The position numbers and the translations under genes are program-made. This document shows positions 7,973 to 16,526 of a stretch of 64,000 nucleotides of DNA, piece after piece. The stretch is from the NCBI RefSeq assembly GCF_036227225.1, contig NZ_CP109444.1, positions 7,545,501-7,609,500 of the forward strand, read 5' to 3'. Position 1 is the stretch's first letter, and each line of letters begins with the position of its first letter. The notes beneath the pieces are model-generated. The model searched no databases. It had not been told where the DNA came from and saw nothing but the letters and a program-made list of their open reading frames with translations. This DNA is from Streptomyces sp. NBC_01478 (GTDB lineage Bacteria; Actinomycetota; Actinomycetes; Streptomycetales; Streptomycetaceae).

Positions 7973-9606
7973 GCTCGGTGGACGGCTCTGAGATCGGCTC
8001 TGAGGTCGGCTCGACGGACGTCTTGGTGGACGTCACCGACCTGACGGTCGGGTTCGGGTCGCTGCGTGCTGTCGACGGCCTCTCCTTCCGGTTGGAGAAG
8101 GGCGCCGCGCTCGGCCTGGTCGGCGAGTCCGGCTCGGGCAAGTCCACGGTCGCCTCGGCCCTGTTGGGGCTGCACCGCGGCACGGGCGCCGACGTCGGCG
8201 GCTCGGTGCGCGTGGCCGGCATCGACGTACAGGAGGCGTCCGACGCGGACCTGCTGCTGTTGCGCGGCGGCAAGGCCGCGATGGTCTTCCAGGACCCGCT
8301 GTCGTCCCTGGACCCGTACTACGCGATCGGCGACCAGATAGCCGAGGTCTATCGCGTGCACGCGCGCGTGTCGCGTCGGGCCGCACGCGCGCGTGCCGTC
8401 GACGTACTGGACCGGGTCGGGATTCCGGACGCGGTACGGCGATCCCGTTCACGCCCGCACGAGTTCAGCGGCGGTATGCGGCAACGCGCCCTGATCGCCA
8501 TGGCGTTGGCGTGCGAGCCGGACCTGCTGATCGCGGACGAGCCGACGACCGCGCTCGACGTGACCGTCCAGGCGCAGATCCTCGACCTGCTGCACACGCT
8601 GCGCGAGGAGACCGGCCTGGGACTGCTGCTCGTCACGCACGACGTGGGCGTCGCCGCCGAGAGCGTCGACGAGATCCTGGTCATGCGGCACGGGCGGGCC
8701 GTCGAGCACGGGCCGGTGGGCACCGTCCTCGGGGCGCCGGCCGAGCCGTACACCCGGGATCTGCTCGGCGCGGTCCCGCGCGTGGACGTGCCACGCACGT
8801 CCACCGAGGCGCCCTCGGCGGCCCAGGAGGTCGTCCTGGAGGCCACGGGCCTGCGGCGCGAATTCGGGCGCGGGAAGCGGGTGTTCGCGGCCGTGGACGA
8901 CGTGTCGCTGACGATCCACCGGGGCGAGACCCTCGGCATCGTGGGCGAGAGCGGCAGCGGCAAGACGACGCTGGGCCGGATGCTGGTCGGGCTGCTGAAG
9001 CCGACGGCGGGCGAGATCAAGCCCGGCGGAGGCGTACGCCCCGACGTCCAGATGGTGTTCCAGGACCCCGTCTCCTCCCTCAACCCCCGCCGCAGCGTGG
9101 GCGAGTCGATCGCCGACCCGCTCCGCGCGCGTGGCGAGCGCGACGAGCAGCGCATCCGGGGGCGCGTACGCGAACTGCTGGAGCGCGTGGGGCTCGAAGG
9201 GGCGCACTACGACCGCTACCCGCACGAGTTCAGCGGCGGTCAGCGCCAGCGTGTGGGCATCGCGCGGGCGCTCGCGGCCGACCCGCGCGTGATCGTGTGC
9301 GACGAGCCGGTCTCCGCGCTCGACGTCACCACACAGGCCCAGGTCGTCGCCCTGCTCGGCGAACTCCAGCGCGAACTCGGCCTCGCGCTCGTGTTCGTCG
9401 CCCATGACCTCGCCGTCGTACGCCAGGTCAGCGACCGGGTGGCGGTGATGCGACGCGGGAGGATCGTTGAACAAGGCCCCGCCGACGAGGTCTACGACTC
9501 GCCGCAGGACCCGTACACGAAGCAGCTCCTGGCCGCCGTACCGGCCCTCGATCCGGAGGTGGCGGCCCAGCGGAGGGCGGAGCGGCGGGAGTTGGCGACG
9601 GCCTGA
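7969..9606 (+). CDS. fused double ATP-binding protein of the peptide ABC transporter (DppD-DppF)
   Basis: The 545-residue protein contains two complete ABC ATPase domains. The first (about 15-265) has Walker A GESGSGKST, signature FSGGMRQRA and Walker B LLIADEPTTALD. The second (about 285-530) has GESGSGKTT, FSGGQRQRVG and VIVCDEPVSALD. In E. coli these are two genes (dppD, dppF); the fused form is common in actinobacteria. Each half keeps its catalytic Glu after Walker B, so both sites look active. It energises the importer encoded by the three genes before it. Transcription probably ends in the hairpins that follow. Confidence 0.92.
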   Translation: MSSVDGSEIGSEVGSTDVLVDVTDLTVGFGSLRAVDGLSFRLEKGAALGLVGESGSGKSTVASALLGLHRGTGADVGGSVRVAGIDVQEASDADLLLLRGGKAAMVFQDPLSSLDPYYAIGDQIAEVYRVHARVSRRAARARAVDVLDRVGIPDAVRRSRSRPHEFSGGMRQRALIAMALACEPDLLIADEPTTALDVTVQAQILDLLHTLREETGLGLLLVTHDVGVAAESVDEILVMRHGRAVEHGPVGTVLGAPAEPYTRDLLGAVPRVDVPRTSTEAPSAAQEVVLEATGLRREFGRGKRVFAAVDDVSLTIHRGETLGIVGESGSGKTTLGRMLVGLLKPTAGEIKPGGGVRPDVQMVFQDPVSSLNPRRSVGESIADPLRARGERDEQRIRGRVRELLERVGLEGAHYDRYPHEFSGGQRQRVGIARALAADPRVIVCDEPVSALDVTTQAQVVALLGELQRELGLALVFVAHDLAVVRQVSDRVAVMRRGRIVEQGPADEVYDSPQDPYTKQLLAAVPALDPEVAAQRRAERRELATA

Positions 9607-9623
9607 GGATCGTTGAACGATCC
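9607..9623. terminator. short perfect inverted repeat after the ABC operon
   Basis: GGATCGTT-G-AACGATCC begins two bases after the stop codon of the ATPase gene. It may act as a 3'-end hairpin, although only TTT follows. The loop is too tight for a classic terminator, so it could also be a protein site. Confidence 0.35.
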
Positions 9624-9726
9624 GTTTCCGGATGGCCGCTCAGTGATCGCGGGGTGATCCCGTAGTGATCCCTTAGCGCGAGCGAACGCGAACCGCACGG
9701 GAAAGTTACGACCGTTCACCCCTTTT

Positions 9727-9760
9727 GGTGGCGCGATGGACAACCGTCCATCGCGCCACC
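9727..9760. terminator. strong 15-bp stem-loop between the ABC operon and the polysaccharide cluster
   Basis: Two perfect 15-base arms, the first GGTGGCGCGATGGAC, flank an AACC loop. A TTTT lies just before it on the plus strand and no T-tract follows. It is probably a transcription end barrier, or a leader hairpin for the glycosyltransferase gene 75 bases downstream. Confidence 0.5.
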
Positions 9761-9834
9761 GCCTTGTCCGCATACGTTCGTCCCGCTGCGAGCCGCCGGG
9801 TCAACGGCGGCTCCCCATATGGGAGATCGGGGGT

Positions 9835-11760
9835 GTGCCCGTGCGCATAGGACTGCTTACGGAGGGTGGCTATCCGTATGTGAGCGGTGACGCCAGACTC
9901 TGGTGCGACCGGCTCGTACGCGGGCTCGGGCAGCACGAGTTCGACGTCTACGCGCTCAGCCGCAGCGAGCGTCAGGAGAACGAGGGCCGGCTTGAACTGC
10001 CGCCGCAGGTGAGCCGGGTGCGTACCGCGCCGCTGTGGACCGCCGAGGACGACGGGGTGACCCTCGGGCGCCGCGCACGCCGGCGCTTCGGCGAGTGCTA
10101 CGAGGAGTTGGTGGCGGTGCTGTGCGCGGGGGACGCGCAGGGGATGGCGTCGGTGTCGATGCCCGTCCCGCTGCCGGTGTCTGCCGTGTCGGGGTCGGCC
10201 CCGTCTGAGTCGGCCATCTCTGAATCTGCCGTCTCCCAATCTGCTGTGTCTGAGTCGGTCCTGTCCGAGTCGGCCGTGCCGGACGCGGCTGTGTTGCGGC
10301 CGGCCGGTTTCGCGAGGCTCACGGAATCCTCGGAGCCCTTGCCCGCAGGGCCTTCTGTGCTCCCGGAGGTGCCCTCCGCCGATCTGGCGGACCGTTTCGC
10401 CAACGCGCTGTACGGGCTCGCCGAACTCGCCCGCGACGAGGGCGGACTCGTAGGCGCGCTGCGCTCCGAACGCGCCGTTCGTGCGCTGGAACGCGCTTGT
10501 CGTGCGCCCGGCGCACTCCGTACGGCACGCGAGGCGCGCGTACCCGAACTCCTCACCGTCGCCGCGCACTTGGAACGCGCCCTGCGCCCCCTATCGCTCG
10601 ACTGGTACGAGGACGACGCCCTCGGTTCCGTGGACCTCTGCCACGCGACGGCCGGCGGCACCGCGGCCCTGCCCGGGCTGCTCGCCCGGCACTTCGCCGG
10701 CGTACCGCTGCTGGTGACCGAGTACGGCGTGCAGTTGCGGACGCACTACCTCGCCTCCGCGGACGCGCCGCCCGCCGTACGGGCCCTGCTCGCCGCCTTC
10801 CACGGCAGGCTGGCCGCCGAGATCTACCGGCGGGCCGCGCTGATCACACCCGGCAACAGCCACACCCGCCGCTGGCAGGAACGCTGCGGCGCCGACCGTA
10901 CGAAGCTCCGCACGGTCCACCCCGGAATGGAGGCGTCCCGCTTCGCCGAGGTGGGCGAGGCGCCCGACGGCGCGGACCCGGACACGCTGGTGTGGGTCGG
11001 CCGTATCGAACCGGCGAAGGACCTGATCTCCCTGCTGCACGCCTTCGCGGAGATCCGCAAGGAGGAGCCCAAGGCGCGCCTGCGGATCGTCGGCGCGCCG
11101 TCCGGTGCCGAGGGCGCGGCCTACCTGGGGCACTGCCGGGCGCTCGCCGCGCAGCTCTTTCCCGACGAGGCCGAGGGTGTGCACGCGGTCGGCGACAACC
11201 CGGTGGCCTTCGAGGAGATCGGCGGCCCGGAGGCCCCCACGCTCGCCGAGGCGTACGCGGCCGGCACGGTGATCGTCCTGTCCAGCGTCGTCGAGGGCTT
11301 CCCGCTCAGCCTCGTCGAGGCCATGTTCTGCGGCCGGGCGACCGTGTCCACGGACGTCGGCGCGGTGGTCGAGGTCATCGGCGGTACGGGACTCGTCGTG
11401 CCCCCGCGCAATCCGCGGGCGCTCGCCGAAGCGTGCGTGAGCCTGTTGCGCGACCCCGAGCGCCGTGAGCGCCTGGGCGCCGCCGCGCGCGCCCGCGCAC
11501 TCGAACTGTTCACCGTCGAGCAGAACATCGCGGCATTTCACGGCATTTACCTGGAGATCGTCTCGCACTCCCCGGTACACCGGGTCGTCCTGAACGAGGC
11601 AGGCGAACCCCTCCCCTTCGCGGCCCCCGCCGAGTCCCACGTCCCCGGCCGCTGGACCGGCCCCATGGCCCGCGTCGTGGCCCGCGGCGGCCCCACCTGG
11701 GCGACGGGAACCCCGGTACGCGCCACACCTCCCTTGCCGACGACGGAGGCGGCGCGATGA
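9835..11760 (+). CDS. PelF-like GT4 glycosyltransferase (DUF3492)
   Basis: The protein (about 641 residues from GTG 9835) opens MRIGLLTEGGYPYVSGD, the start expected of DUF3492/PelF glycosyltransferases. It ends with the GT4 nucleotide-sugar site (VVEGFPLSLVEAMFCGRATV), with glutamates spaced in the E-x7-E manner. PelF polymerises a hexosamine-rich exopolysaccharide in the cytoplasm. A Ser/Glu/Ala-rich insert of 15-base repeats (SESAVS units, 10186-10275) interrupts the N-terminal domain and is unusual. GGGAGATCGGGGG lies just upstream. A GTG at 9841 is equally possible; the longer frame from 9736 would read through the stem-loop. The stop overlaps the next start (ATGA). Confidence 0.85.
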   Translation: MPVRIGLLTEGGYPYVSGDARLWCDRLVRGLGQHEFDVYALSRSERQENEGRLELPPQVSRVRTAPLWTAEDDGVTLGRRARRRFGECYEELVAVLCAGDAQGMASVSMPVPLPVSAVSGSAPSESAISESAVSQSAVSESVLSESAVPDAAVLRPAGFARLTESSEPLPAGPSVLPEVPSADLADRFANALYGLAELARDEGGLVGALRSERAVRALERACRAPGALRTAREARVPELLTVAAHLERALRPLSLDWYEDDALGSVDLCHATAGGTAALPGLLARHFAGVPLLVTEYGVQLRTHYLASADAPPAVRALLAAFHGRLAAEIYRRAALITPGNSHTRRWQERCGADRTKLRTVHPGMEASRFAEVGEAPDGADPDTLVWVGRIEPAKDLISLLHAFAEIRKEEPKARLRIVGAPSGAEGAAYLGHCRALAAQLFPDEAEGVHAVGDNPVAFEEIGGPEAPTLAEAYAAGTVIVLSSVVEGFPLSLVEAMFCGRATVSTDVGAVVEVIGGTGLVVPPRNPRALAEACVSLLRDPERRERLGAAARARALELFTVEQNIAAFHGIYLEIVSHSPVHRVVLNEAGEPLPFAAPAESHVPGRWTGPMARVVARGGPTWATGTPVRATPPLPTTEAAR

Positions 11761-13364
11761 GCGGCCTCGGCGAACTCGACCGCCCCGGGACACCCGGCAG
11801 CGCGGAGGCGTGGGACGCGCGGTCGGAGGAGTTGCTCGGGGGGCGGGGGGAGCCGGAGGCGGCGGAGCCGGCTGGGGAAGCGCCGGGCGAGCGGGGGACG
11901 CGGGACGTGCCGGACGACGGGGTGGGGGTTCGGGACCTGGGGGAGCGGGACGAGGGGGAGAGGAATCCGGAGCGGGGGGCTGCGGGCGGGCGACAGGAAT
12001 CGTGCGCTTACGACGGGAACGGGAACGGCCACGGGATCAGGAACGGATACCGGTCGGCCGGTGCCGAGGGCACCCGCGATGCCCGTGCCGCCGTGGACTG
12101 CGTCGAGGACCTTCCGGTTGCCGGCCTGGACACCGACACCACCCCTGCCTGCCCCGACAGCCGTCCCACCGCCGACACCGAGCAGCCACACGCCCGTACG
12201 GCACCCGGACAGACCCCGCGCGCAACCGACGGCAAAGCGGGCGCCGTTCGACCCGCCCCCGCCCGGCGCGGTGCCGCCGACCCCGTGAAGGCGCTGATGC
12301 ACCGTCACCGTGAGCTGTGCGAGCGGGCCGTCGATCCGTTGGAGATCGCGGCGGGGCTGGAGGCGCACGGTGTCACCGATCGGACCGCCGGACGCTTTCG
12401 GCACCGGGACGTGTTCTCGCTCGCCGAGGAGATGTACGCACGCGTGCCCCGCGACGACGCGGCGGCCCCGCCCTCCGACGCCGTGGCCGAACCGGCGCCC
12501 CGCGCAAGCTGGGCCGTACTCGCCCTTCTGCCCGGAGTCCTCGGCGCCGCGACCGTGACCGGTCTGCGGCTCACGGACGGTCGGCTGCGGCTGACGGTGG
12601 CCGTCGTCGGCGTACTCGCCGTGGGGCTCGGCGTGCGCGTCGTCCTCCGCCGCGGCCCGCTGAGCAGTCCGCCCGGCACGCACGCGTGGCGCACGCCCCC
12701 GGGCACCCGCCTGTGGACGTACTGGCTGCTGGCCTACGCCCTCCTCGGCGACGGACTGCTCCGCGCCGCGGACGACGGTGGCCCCGACGCCCTGCCGACC
12801 GGCGTCGCGGGCGGACCCTGGCCCACGGCCACCGCACCGGTCCTGGCCCTCACCCTGGCCTGCGCACCCGCCGCCTGGTGCGCCCACCACTTCGCCGTAC
12901 GCGCCCGTCGCAAGCTCGCGACCAGCCGCGGCCTGGAGGACTTCGCCGACTCCGTACGACCGCTGCTGCTCGGCACGTTCGCCCTGTTCGTGTGTGCGCT
13001 GGCAGTCCTCCTCGCCCTCTGCGGCGCGGCCCTGGGCGAGCCCGCCGCGTACGCCCAGGCCATCACCCTGGGTGCCCTGTTGCTGCTCGCCCGCCTCCTC
13101 ACCGTCCACGGCTTCACCCACGCCCCGACCCTCGCGCTCGGCGCGGCGGCGGTGACGGAAGCGACGGCCCTGGCCCTGGACCTCACCGGCCGGCTTCCCG
13201 GCTGCGGCTTCGTGGCCGCTCCCGTCGAAGCCGTCCTGGAGTCCTGGGGTTCGGGTGGCATCCCCGCCCTGGCCTGCGGAGCAGCCGCCCTGACCCTCCT
13301 GTTCCACACCACCCGCACGCTGACCAGAGCCTCCGCGCACGCGCCGGCGAACGAGCCGCGGTGA
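11757..13364 (+). CDS. multi-pass membrane protein of the polysaccharide cluster
   Basis: The 535-residue protein has a disordered, charged N-terminal third. A short soluble helical segment follows (RELCERAVDPLEIAAGLEAH, then FRHRDVFSLAEEMYARVP), and then about eight membrane helices from residue 245 to the end. I do not recognise a named family. It has the position that PelG, the membrane partner of PelF, has in Pel operons, but its sequence is not obviously PelG-like. Because it overlaps the glycosyltransferase gene by four bases, export or polymerisation of the same glycan is the most reasonable guess. Confidence 0.75.
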   Translation: MSGLGELDRPGTPGSAEAWDARSEELLGGRGEPEAAEPAGEAPGERGTRDVPDDGVGVRDLGERDEGERNPERGAAGGRQESCAYDGNGNGHGIRNGYRSAGAEGTRDARAAVDCVEDLPVAGLDTDTTPACPDSRPTADTEQPHARTAPGQTPRATDGKAGAVRPAPARRGAADPVKALMHRHRELCERAVDPLEIAAGLEAHGVTDRTAGRFRHRDVFSLAEEMYARVPRDDAAAPPSDAVAEPAPRASWAVLALLPGVLGAATVTGLRLTDGRLRLTVAVVGVLAVGLGVRVVLRRGPLSSPPGTHAWRTPPGTRLWTYWLLAYALLGDGLLRAADDGGPDALPTGVAGGPWPTATAPVLALTLACAPAAWCAHHFAVRARRKLATSRGLEDFADSVRPLLLGTFALFVCALAVLLALCGAALGEPAAYAQAITLGALLLLARLLTVHGFTHAPTLALGAAAVTEATALALDLTGRLPGCGFVAAPVEAVLESWGSGGIPALACGAAALTLLFHTTRTLTRASAHAPANEPR

Positions 13365-13371
13365 CACCGCC

Positions 13372-13467
13372 ATGACCTGCACGGACCAGACGTGTCACCC
13401 AGTCGCAGGCGCCCGGCCCCACCGCCGGAGGCAACCGCATCACCCTGTGAAGGAGAACACCAGATGA
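13372..13467 (+). CDS. possible 31-aa ORF in the cluster gap
   Basis: A short frame beginning MTCTDQTCHPVAGARPHRRR starts eight bases after the membrane-protein stop and ends at 13465-13467. It overlaps the next tiny ORF by ATGA. There is no clear ribosome-binding site. It may only carry ribosomes across the gap. Confidence 0.2.
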   Translation: MTCTDQTCHPVAGARPHRRRQPHHPVKENTR

Positions 13468-13511
13468 TCACCTCCCGATCCGGAGCGTCGGCCCCGGGAG
13501 CCGTCCGATGA
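13464..13511 (+). CDS. possible 15-aa coupling ORF before the epimerase gene
   Basis: MITSRSGASAPGAVR is preceded by AAGGAG at a good distance. Its TGA overlaps the epimerase ATG (ATGA, 13508-13511). The epimerase start has no ribosome-binding site of its own nearby, so translation of this peptide probably feeds ribosomes to it. Confidence 0.35.
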   Translation: MITSRSGASAPGAVR

Positions 13512-14467
13512 GGGTCCTGCTGATCGGAGCCAACGGCTACCTCGGCCGCTTCGTCGCCGACCGCCTGCTCGCCGACCCGGCCGTCCAGCTCACCGCGCTC
13601 GGCCGCGGCGACGACGCGGACGTCCGCTTCGACCTCGCGTCCGGCAGCCCCGGCGCACTCACCCGCTTCCTGGACGCCGTCCACCCCGGAGTCGTCATCA
13701 ACTGCGCCGGTGCCACCAGAGGCGGCGCCCGCGAACTCACCCGCCACAACACCGTCGCCGTCGCCACCGTCTGCGAGGCCCTGCGCCGCAGCGGCTGCGG
13801 CGCCCGGCTCGTGCAGATCGGGTGCGGCGCCGAGTACGGCCCCAGCCAGCCCGGTTCCTCCACGGCCGAGGACGCCGTACCCCGCCCCGGCGGCCCGTAC
13901 GGCGTCAGCAAACTCGCCGCCACCGAACTGGTCCTGGGCTCCGGCCTCGACGCCGTAGTGCTGCGCGTCTTCTCGCCCGCCGGACCCGGCACCCCCGCCG
14001 GCTCCCCGCTCGGCCGGCTCGCCGAGGCCATGCGCCGGGCCATGCAGTCCGGCGACGGCGAACTCAAGCTCGGCGGCCTGGGCGCGCAACGCGACTTCGT
14101 CGACGTACGGGACGTGGCCCGCGCCGTCCACGCGGCCTCGCTCTCGGCCGCGCAGGGCGTCATCAACATCGGCTCGGGCCGCGCGGTCCGGCTGCGCGAC
14201 GCCGCCGCCGTCCTCGCCCGCGTCGCCGGATACGGCGGCGCGCTGCACGAACTCGACGGTCCGCCCGGGCCGTTGCGGGCCGCCATCGGCCACCCCCGCT
14301 CCGACCCCGACCACGCGGCCCCCGTCGCGTACCCGTACCCGGACGGCTGCGGCAGTTGGCAGCAGGCCGACGTGCGCACCGCGCGCGACCGGCTCGGCTG
14401 GCGACCCCGGATCAACCTCGAGGAGTCCCTCGCCGACATCTGGATGGAGGCGGCATGCCGCATCTGA
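13508..14467 (+). CDS. NAD-dependent epimerase/dehydratase (extended SDR)
   Basis: The 319-residue protein starts with the Rossmann motif GANGYLGRF. It has the catalytic YGVSK motif near residue 133 (the Tyr-x3-Lys pair) and a following FSPAGPGTPAG loop typical of sugar-nucleotide epimerases and dehydratases. HPGVVINCAGATRGG gives the cofactor-side Asn/Ala segment. The likely role is to make the activated sugar for the PelF-like transferase, for example by C4 epimerisation of UDP-GlcNAc, although the substrate cannot be read from sequence. It overlaps the next gene by 13 bases. The start is best explained by coupling to the 15-codon ORF at 13464. Confidence 0.85.
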   Translation: MRVLLIGANGYLGRFVADRLLADPAVQLTALGRGDDADVRFDLASGSPGALTRFLDAVHPGVVINCAGATRGGARELTRHNTVAVATVCEALRRSGCGARLVQIGCGAEYGPSQPGSSTAEDAVPRPGGPYGVSKLAATELVLGSGLDAVVLRVFSPAGPGTPAGSPLGRLAEAMRRAMQSGDGELKLGGLGAQRDFVDVRDVARAVHAASLSAAQGVINIGSGRAVRLRDAAAVLARVAGYGGALHELDGPPGPLRAAIGHPRSDPDHAAPVAYPYPDGCGSWQQADVRTARDRLGWRPRINLEESLADIWMEAACRI

Positions 14468-15204
14468 CCAGCACGACCCCGGGCACCGCCGGCACCGCCG
14501 TCCGCACCGGCTTCGGCATCCCCGGCTACGCGCACCCCCTCGTCGCCCCCGCCGAATGGGGCGAACTCACCCGCCCCGGCACCCCCTTGCACTGGGTCGT
14601 CCTCAACGTCTCCTCCGGCCCGGGGACCCGCCCCGACCCGCACTGTCTGGAGGCGGCCGGGCGGCTCCGCAACACGGGCGTCCGGGTTCTGGGCCACCTG
14701 GACGCCGCCCACGGCGCCCGCGCCTTCGGCGACCTGATCTCCGAGGCGCACCGCTACCTCGACTGGTACCGGGTCGACGGCTTCCTCCTGGACCGCAGCC
14801 CCACCGACCGGGTCGCGCTCCCCGAGGTCCGCCGCACGGTCACCACGCTCCGCGAGATCGGCGACGGCGCCCACATCGTCCTGGGGCACGGCACCCACCC
14901 GCACTCCGGATACGCCGAGTGCGCCGACCAGTTGGTGACCTTCTCCGGCTCCTGGAGCGACTACCGCTGGTCGCAGGTCGCCGAGTGGACCGCCGACCAC
15001 CCGCCCGAACGCTTCTGCCACTTCGTGCACGGCGTCCCGCGCGGCCATCTCGACGAGGCGCTGCGCATCGCCCGCTGGCAGGGCGCCTCGACCATCTACT
15101 TCACCGACCGCACCGATCACGGCGGCCGCACCGACCCCTGGGAGACCATGCCCGGCTACTGGGACGAGATCGTCTCGCGGATCGGAACGGGTGTCTCGGA
15201 ATGA
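14455..15204 (+). CDS. spherulin-4/GH135-like protein
   Basis: The 249-residue protein belongs to the spherulation-specific family 4, recognisable from FGIPGYAHPLVAPAEW near the start, the NVSSGPGTRPDPH strand and YLDWYRVDGFLLDRSPTD. Fungal members (Sph3, GH135) cut alpha-1,4-linked galactosaminogalactan and are needed for its production. The conserved Asp of the DG-x-x-x-D segment is kept, but the residue after it is Arg rather than the Glu I would expect in Sph3, so activity is uncertain. There is no signal peptide. The ATG at 14455 lies inside the end of the epimerase gene, so the two are coupled. Confidence 0.8.
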   Translation: MPHLTSTTPGTAGTAVRTGFGIPGYAHPLVAPAEWGELTRPGTPLHWVVLNVSSGPGTRPDPHCLEAAGRLRNTGVRVLGHLDAAHGARAFGDLISEAHRYLDWYRVDGFLLDRSPTDRVALPEVRRTVTTLREIGDGAHIVLGHGTHPHSGYAECADQLVTFSGSWSDYRWSQVAEWTADHPPERFCHFVHGVPRGHLDEALRIARWQGASTIYFTDRTDHGGRTDPWETMPGYWDEIVSRIGTGVSE

Positions 15205-15223
15205 AGAAGGGCATGGCAGTGTT
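15198..15223 (+). promoter_or_regulatory. SigR-type promoter for moeZ
   Basis: GGAAT (15198-15202), an 18-base spacer and GTT (15221-15223) match the consensus of the disulfide-stress sigma factor SigR. It lies 45 bases before the moeZ start and overlaps the stop codon of the preceding gene. I recall the S. coelicolor moeB/moeZ gene being reported as a SigR target, which fits its sulfur-transfer role. Confidence 0.6.
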
Positions 15224-15267
15224 ACGAGGAGAACAACTGTAGTGATTGACCGACCAACGGAGTCCCC

Positions 15268-16446
15268 GTGTCGCTGCCACCCCTGGTCGAGCCGGCTGCC
15301 GAGCTCACCGTAGACGAGGTCCGCAGGTACTCCCGCCACCTGATCATCCCCGACGTGGGCATGGACGGGCAGAAGCGGCTGAAGAACGCCAAGGTGCTCT
15401 GTGTGGGCGCCGGCGGTCTGGGCTCGCCGGCGCTGATGTACCTGGCCGCGGCGGGCGTGGGCACGCTCGGCATCGTGGAGTTCGACGAGGTCGACGAGTC
15501 GAACCTGCAGCGCCAGATCATCCACAGCCAGGCCGACATCGGCCGCTCCAAGGCCGCGTCGGCCCGCGACTCCGTGCTGGGCATCAACCCGTACGTGAAC
15601 GTCGTCCTTCACGAAGAGCGGCTCGAGGCCGAGAACGTGATGGACATCTTCAGCCAGTACGACCTGATCGTCGACGGCACGGACAACTTCGCGACCCGCT
15701 ACCTGGTCAACGACGCCGCCGTACTGCTGAACAAGCCGTATGTGTGGGGTTCGATCTACCGCTTCGACGGCCAGGCCTCCGTCTTCTGGTCCGAGCACGG
15801 CCCCTGCTACCGCTGCCTTTACCCGGAGCCCCCGCCCCCCGGCATGGTCCCCTCCTGCGCCGAGGGCGGCGTCCTGGGCGTGCTGTGCGCGTCCATCGGC
15901 TCCATCCAGGTCACCGAGGCGATCAAGGTCCTCACCGGCATCGGCGACCCGCTCGTCGGCCGCCTGATGATCTACGACGCCCTGGAGATGCAGTACCGCC
16001 AGGTCAAGGTCCGCAAGGACCCCAACTGCGCGGTCTGCGGCGAGAACCCGACCGTCACCGAGCTCATCGACTACGAGGCCTTCTGCGGCGTCGTCTCCGA
16101 GGAGGCCCAGCAGGCGGCCGCCGGCTCGACGATCACTCCCAAGCAGCTCAAGGAGTGGATCGACGACGGCGAGAACATCGAGATCATCGACGTCCGCGAG
16201 ATCAACGAGTACGAGATCGTCTCGATCCCCGGCGCCAAACTGATCCCCAAGAACGAGTTCCTCATGGGCACCGCCCTGGAGACGCTCCCGCAGGACAAGA
16301 AGATCGTCCTGCACTGCAAGACGGGTGTCCGCAGTGCGGAAGTCCTCGCCGTCCTCAAGTCGGCCGGTTTCGCGGACGCGGTCCACGTCGGCGGCGGCGT
16401 GATCGGCTGGGTCAACCAGATCGAGCCCGACAAGCCGGTCTACTAG
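15268..16446 (+). CDS. moeZ: MoeZ, adenylyltransferase/sulfurtransferase
   Basis: The 392-residue cytosolic protein combines a ThiF/MoeB-type E1 domain (about 20-260) with a C-terminal rhodanese domain (about 285-390). The ATP site shows GAGGLGSP; zinc ligands are CYRC and NCAVC; PSCAEGG carries the Cys of the E1 domain; and the rhodanese loop HCKTGVRS has the active-site persulfide Cys. The family adenylates and sulfurates carrier proteins such as MoaD and CysO for molybdopterin and cysteine synthesis. A moaE gene lies 33 kb downstream. The GTG follows ACGGAG by six bases. A hairpin terminator ends the unit. Confidence 0.95.
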   Translation: MSLPPLVEPAAELTVDEVRRYSRHLIIPDVGMDGQKRLKNAKVLCVGAGGLGSPALMYLAAAGVGTLGIVEFDEVDESNLQRQIIHSQADIGRSKAASARDSVLGINPYVNVVLHEERLEAENVMDIFSQYDLIVDGTDNFATRYLVNDAAVLLNKPYVWGSIYRFDGQASVFWSEHGPCYRCLYPEPPPPGMVPSCAEGGVLGVLCASIGSIQVTEAIKVLTGIGDPLVGRLMIYDALEMQYRQVKVRKDPNCAVCGENPTVTELIDYEAFCGVVSEEAQQAAAGSTITPKQLKEWIDDGENIEIIDVREINEYEIVSIPGAKLIPKNEFLMGTALETLPQDKKIVLHCKTGVRSAEVLAVLKSAGFADAVHVGGGVIGWVNQIEPDKPVY

Positions 16447-16464
16447 GCACACGCCTTCCCGGGA

Positions 16465-16493
16465 GGGGCTCGGCACCACAGGTGCCGGGCCCC
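16465..16493. terminator. terminator between convergent moeZ and the S33 peptidase gene
   Basis: GGGGCTCGGCACC, an ACA loop and GGTGCCGGGCCCC form a 13-bp stem with one mismatch, followed by TTT. It sits between two convergent genes and may serve both. Confidence 0.7.
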
Positions 16494-16526
16494 TTTCCGC
16501 TGCCCCCGTCGTTCCCGCTGCCCCTG

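Noticed and set aside
15201..15242. 13-codon ORF with a rare TTA codon overlapping the spherulin-gene stop
   Set aside because: It coincides with the SigR promoter, has no ribosome-binding site and is probably not translated; bldA control of moeZ is not supported.
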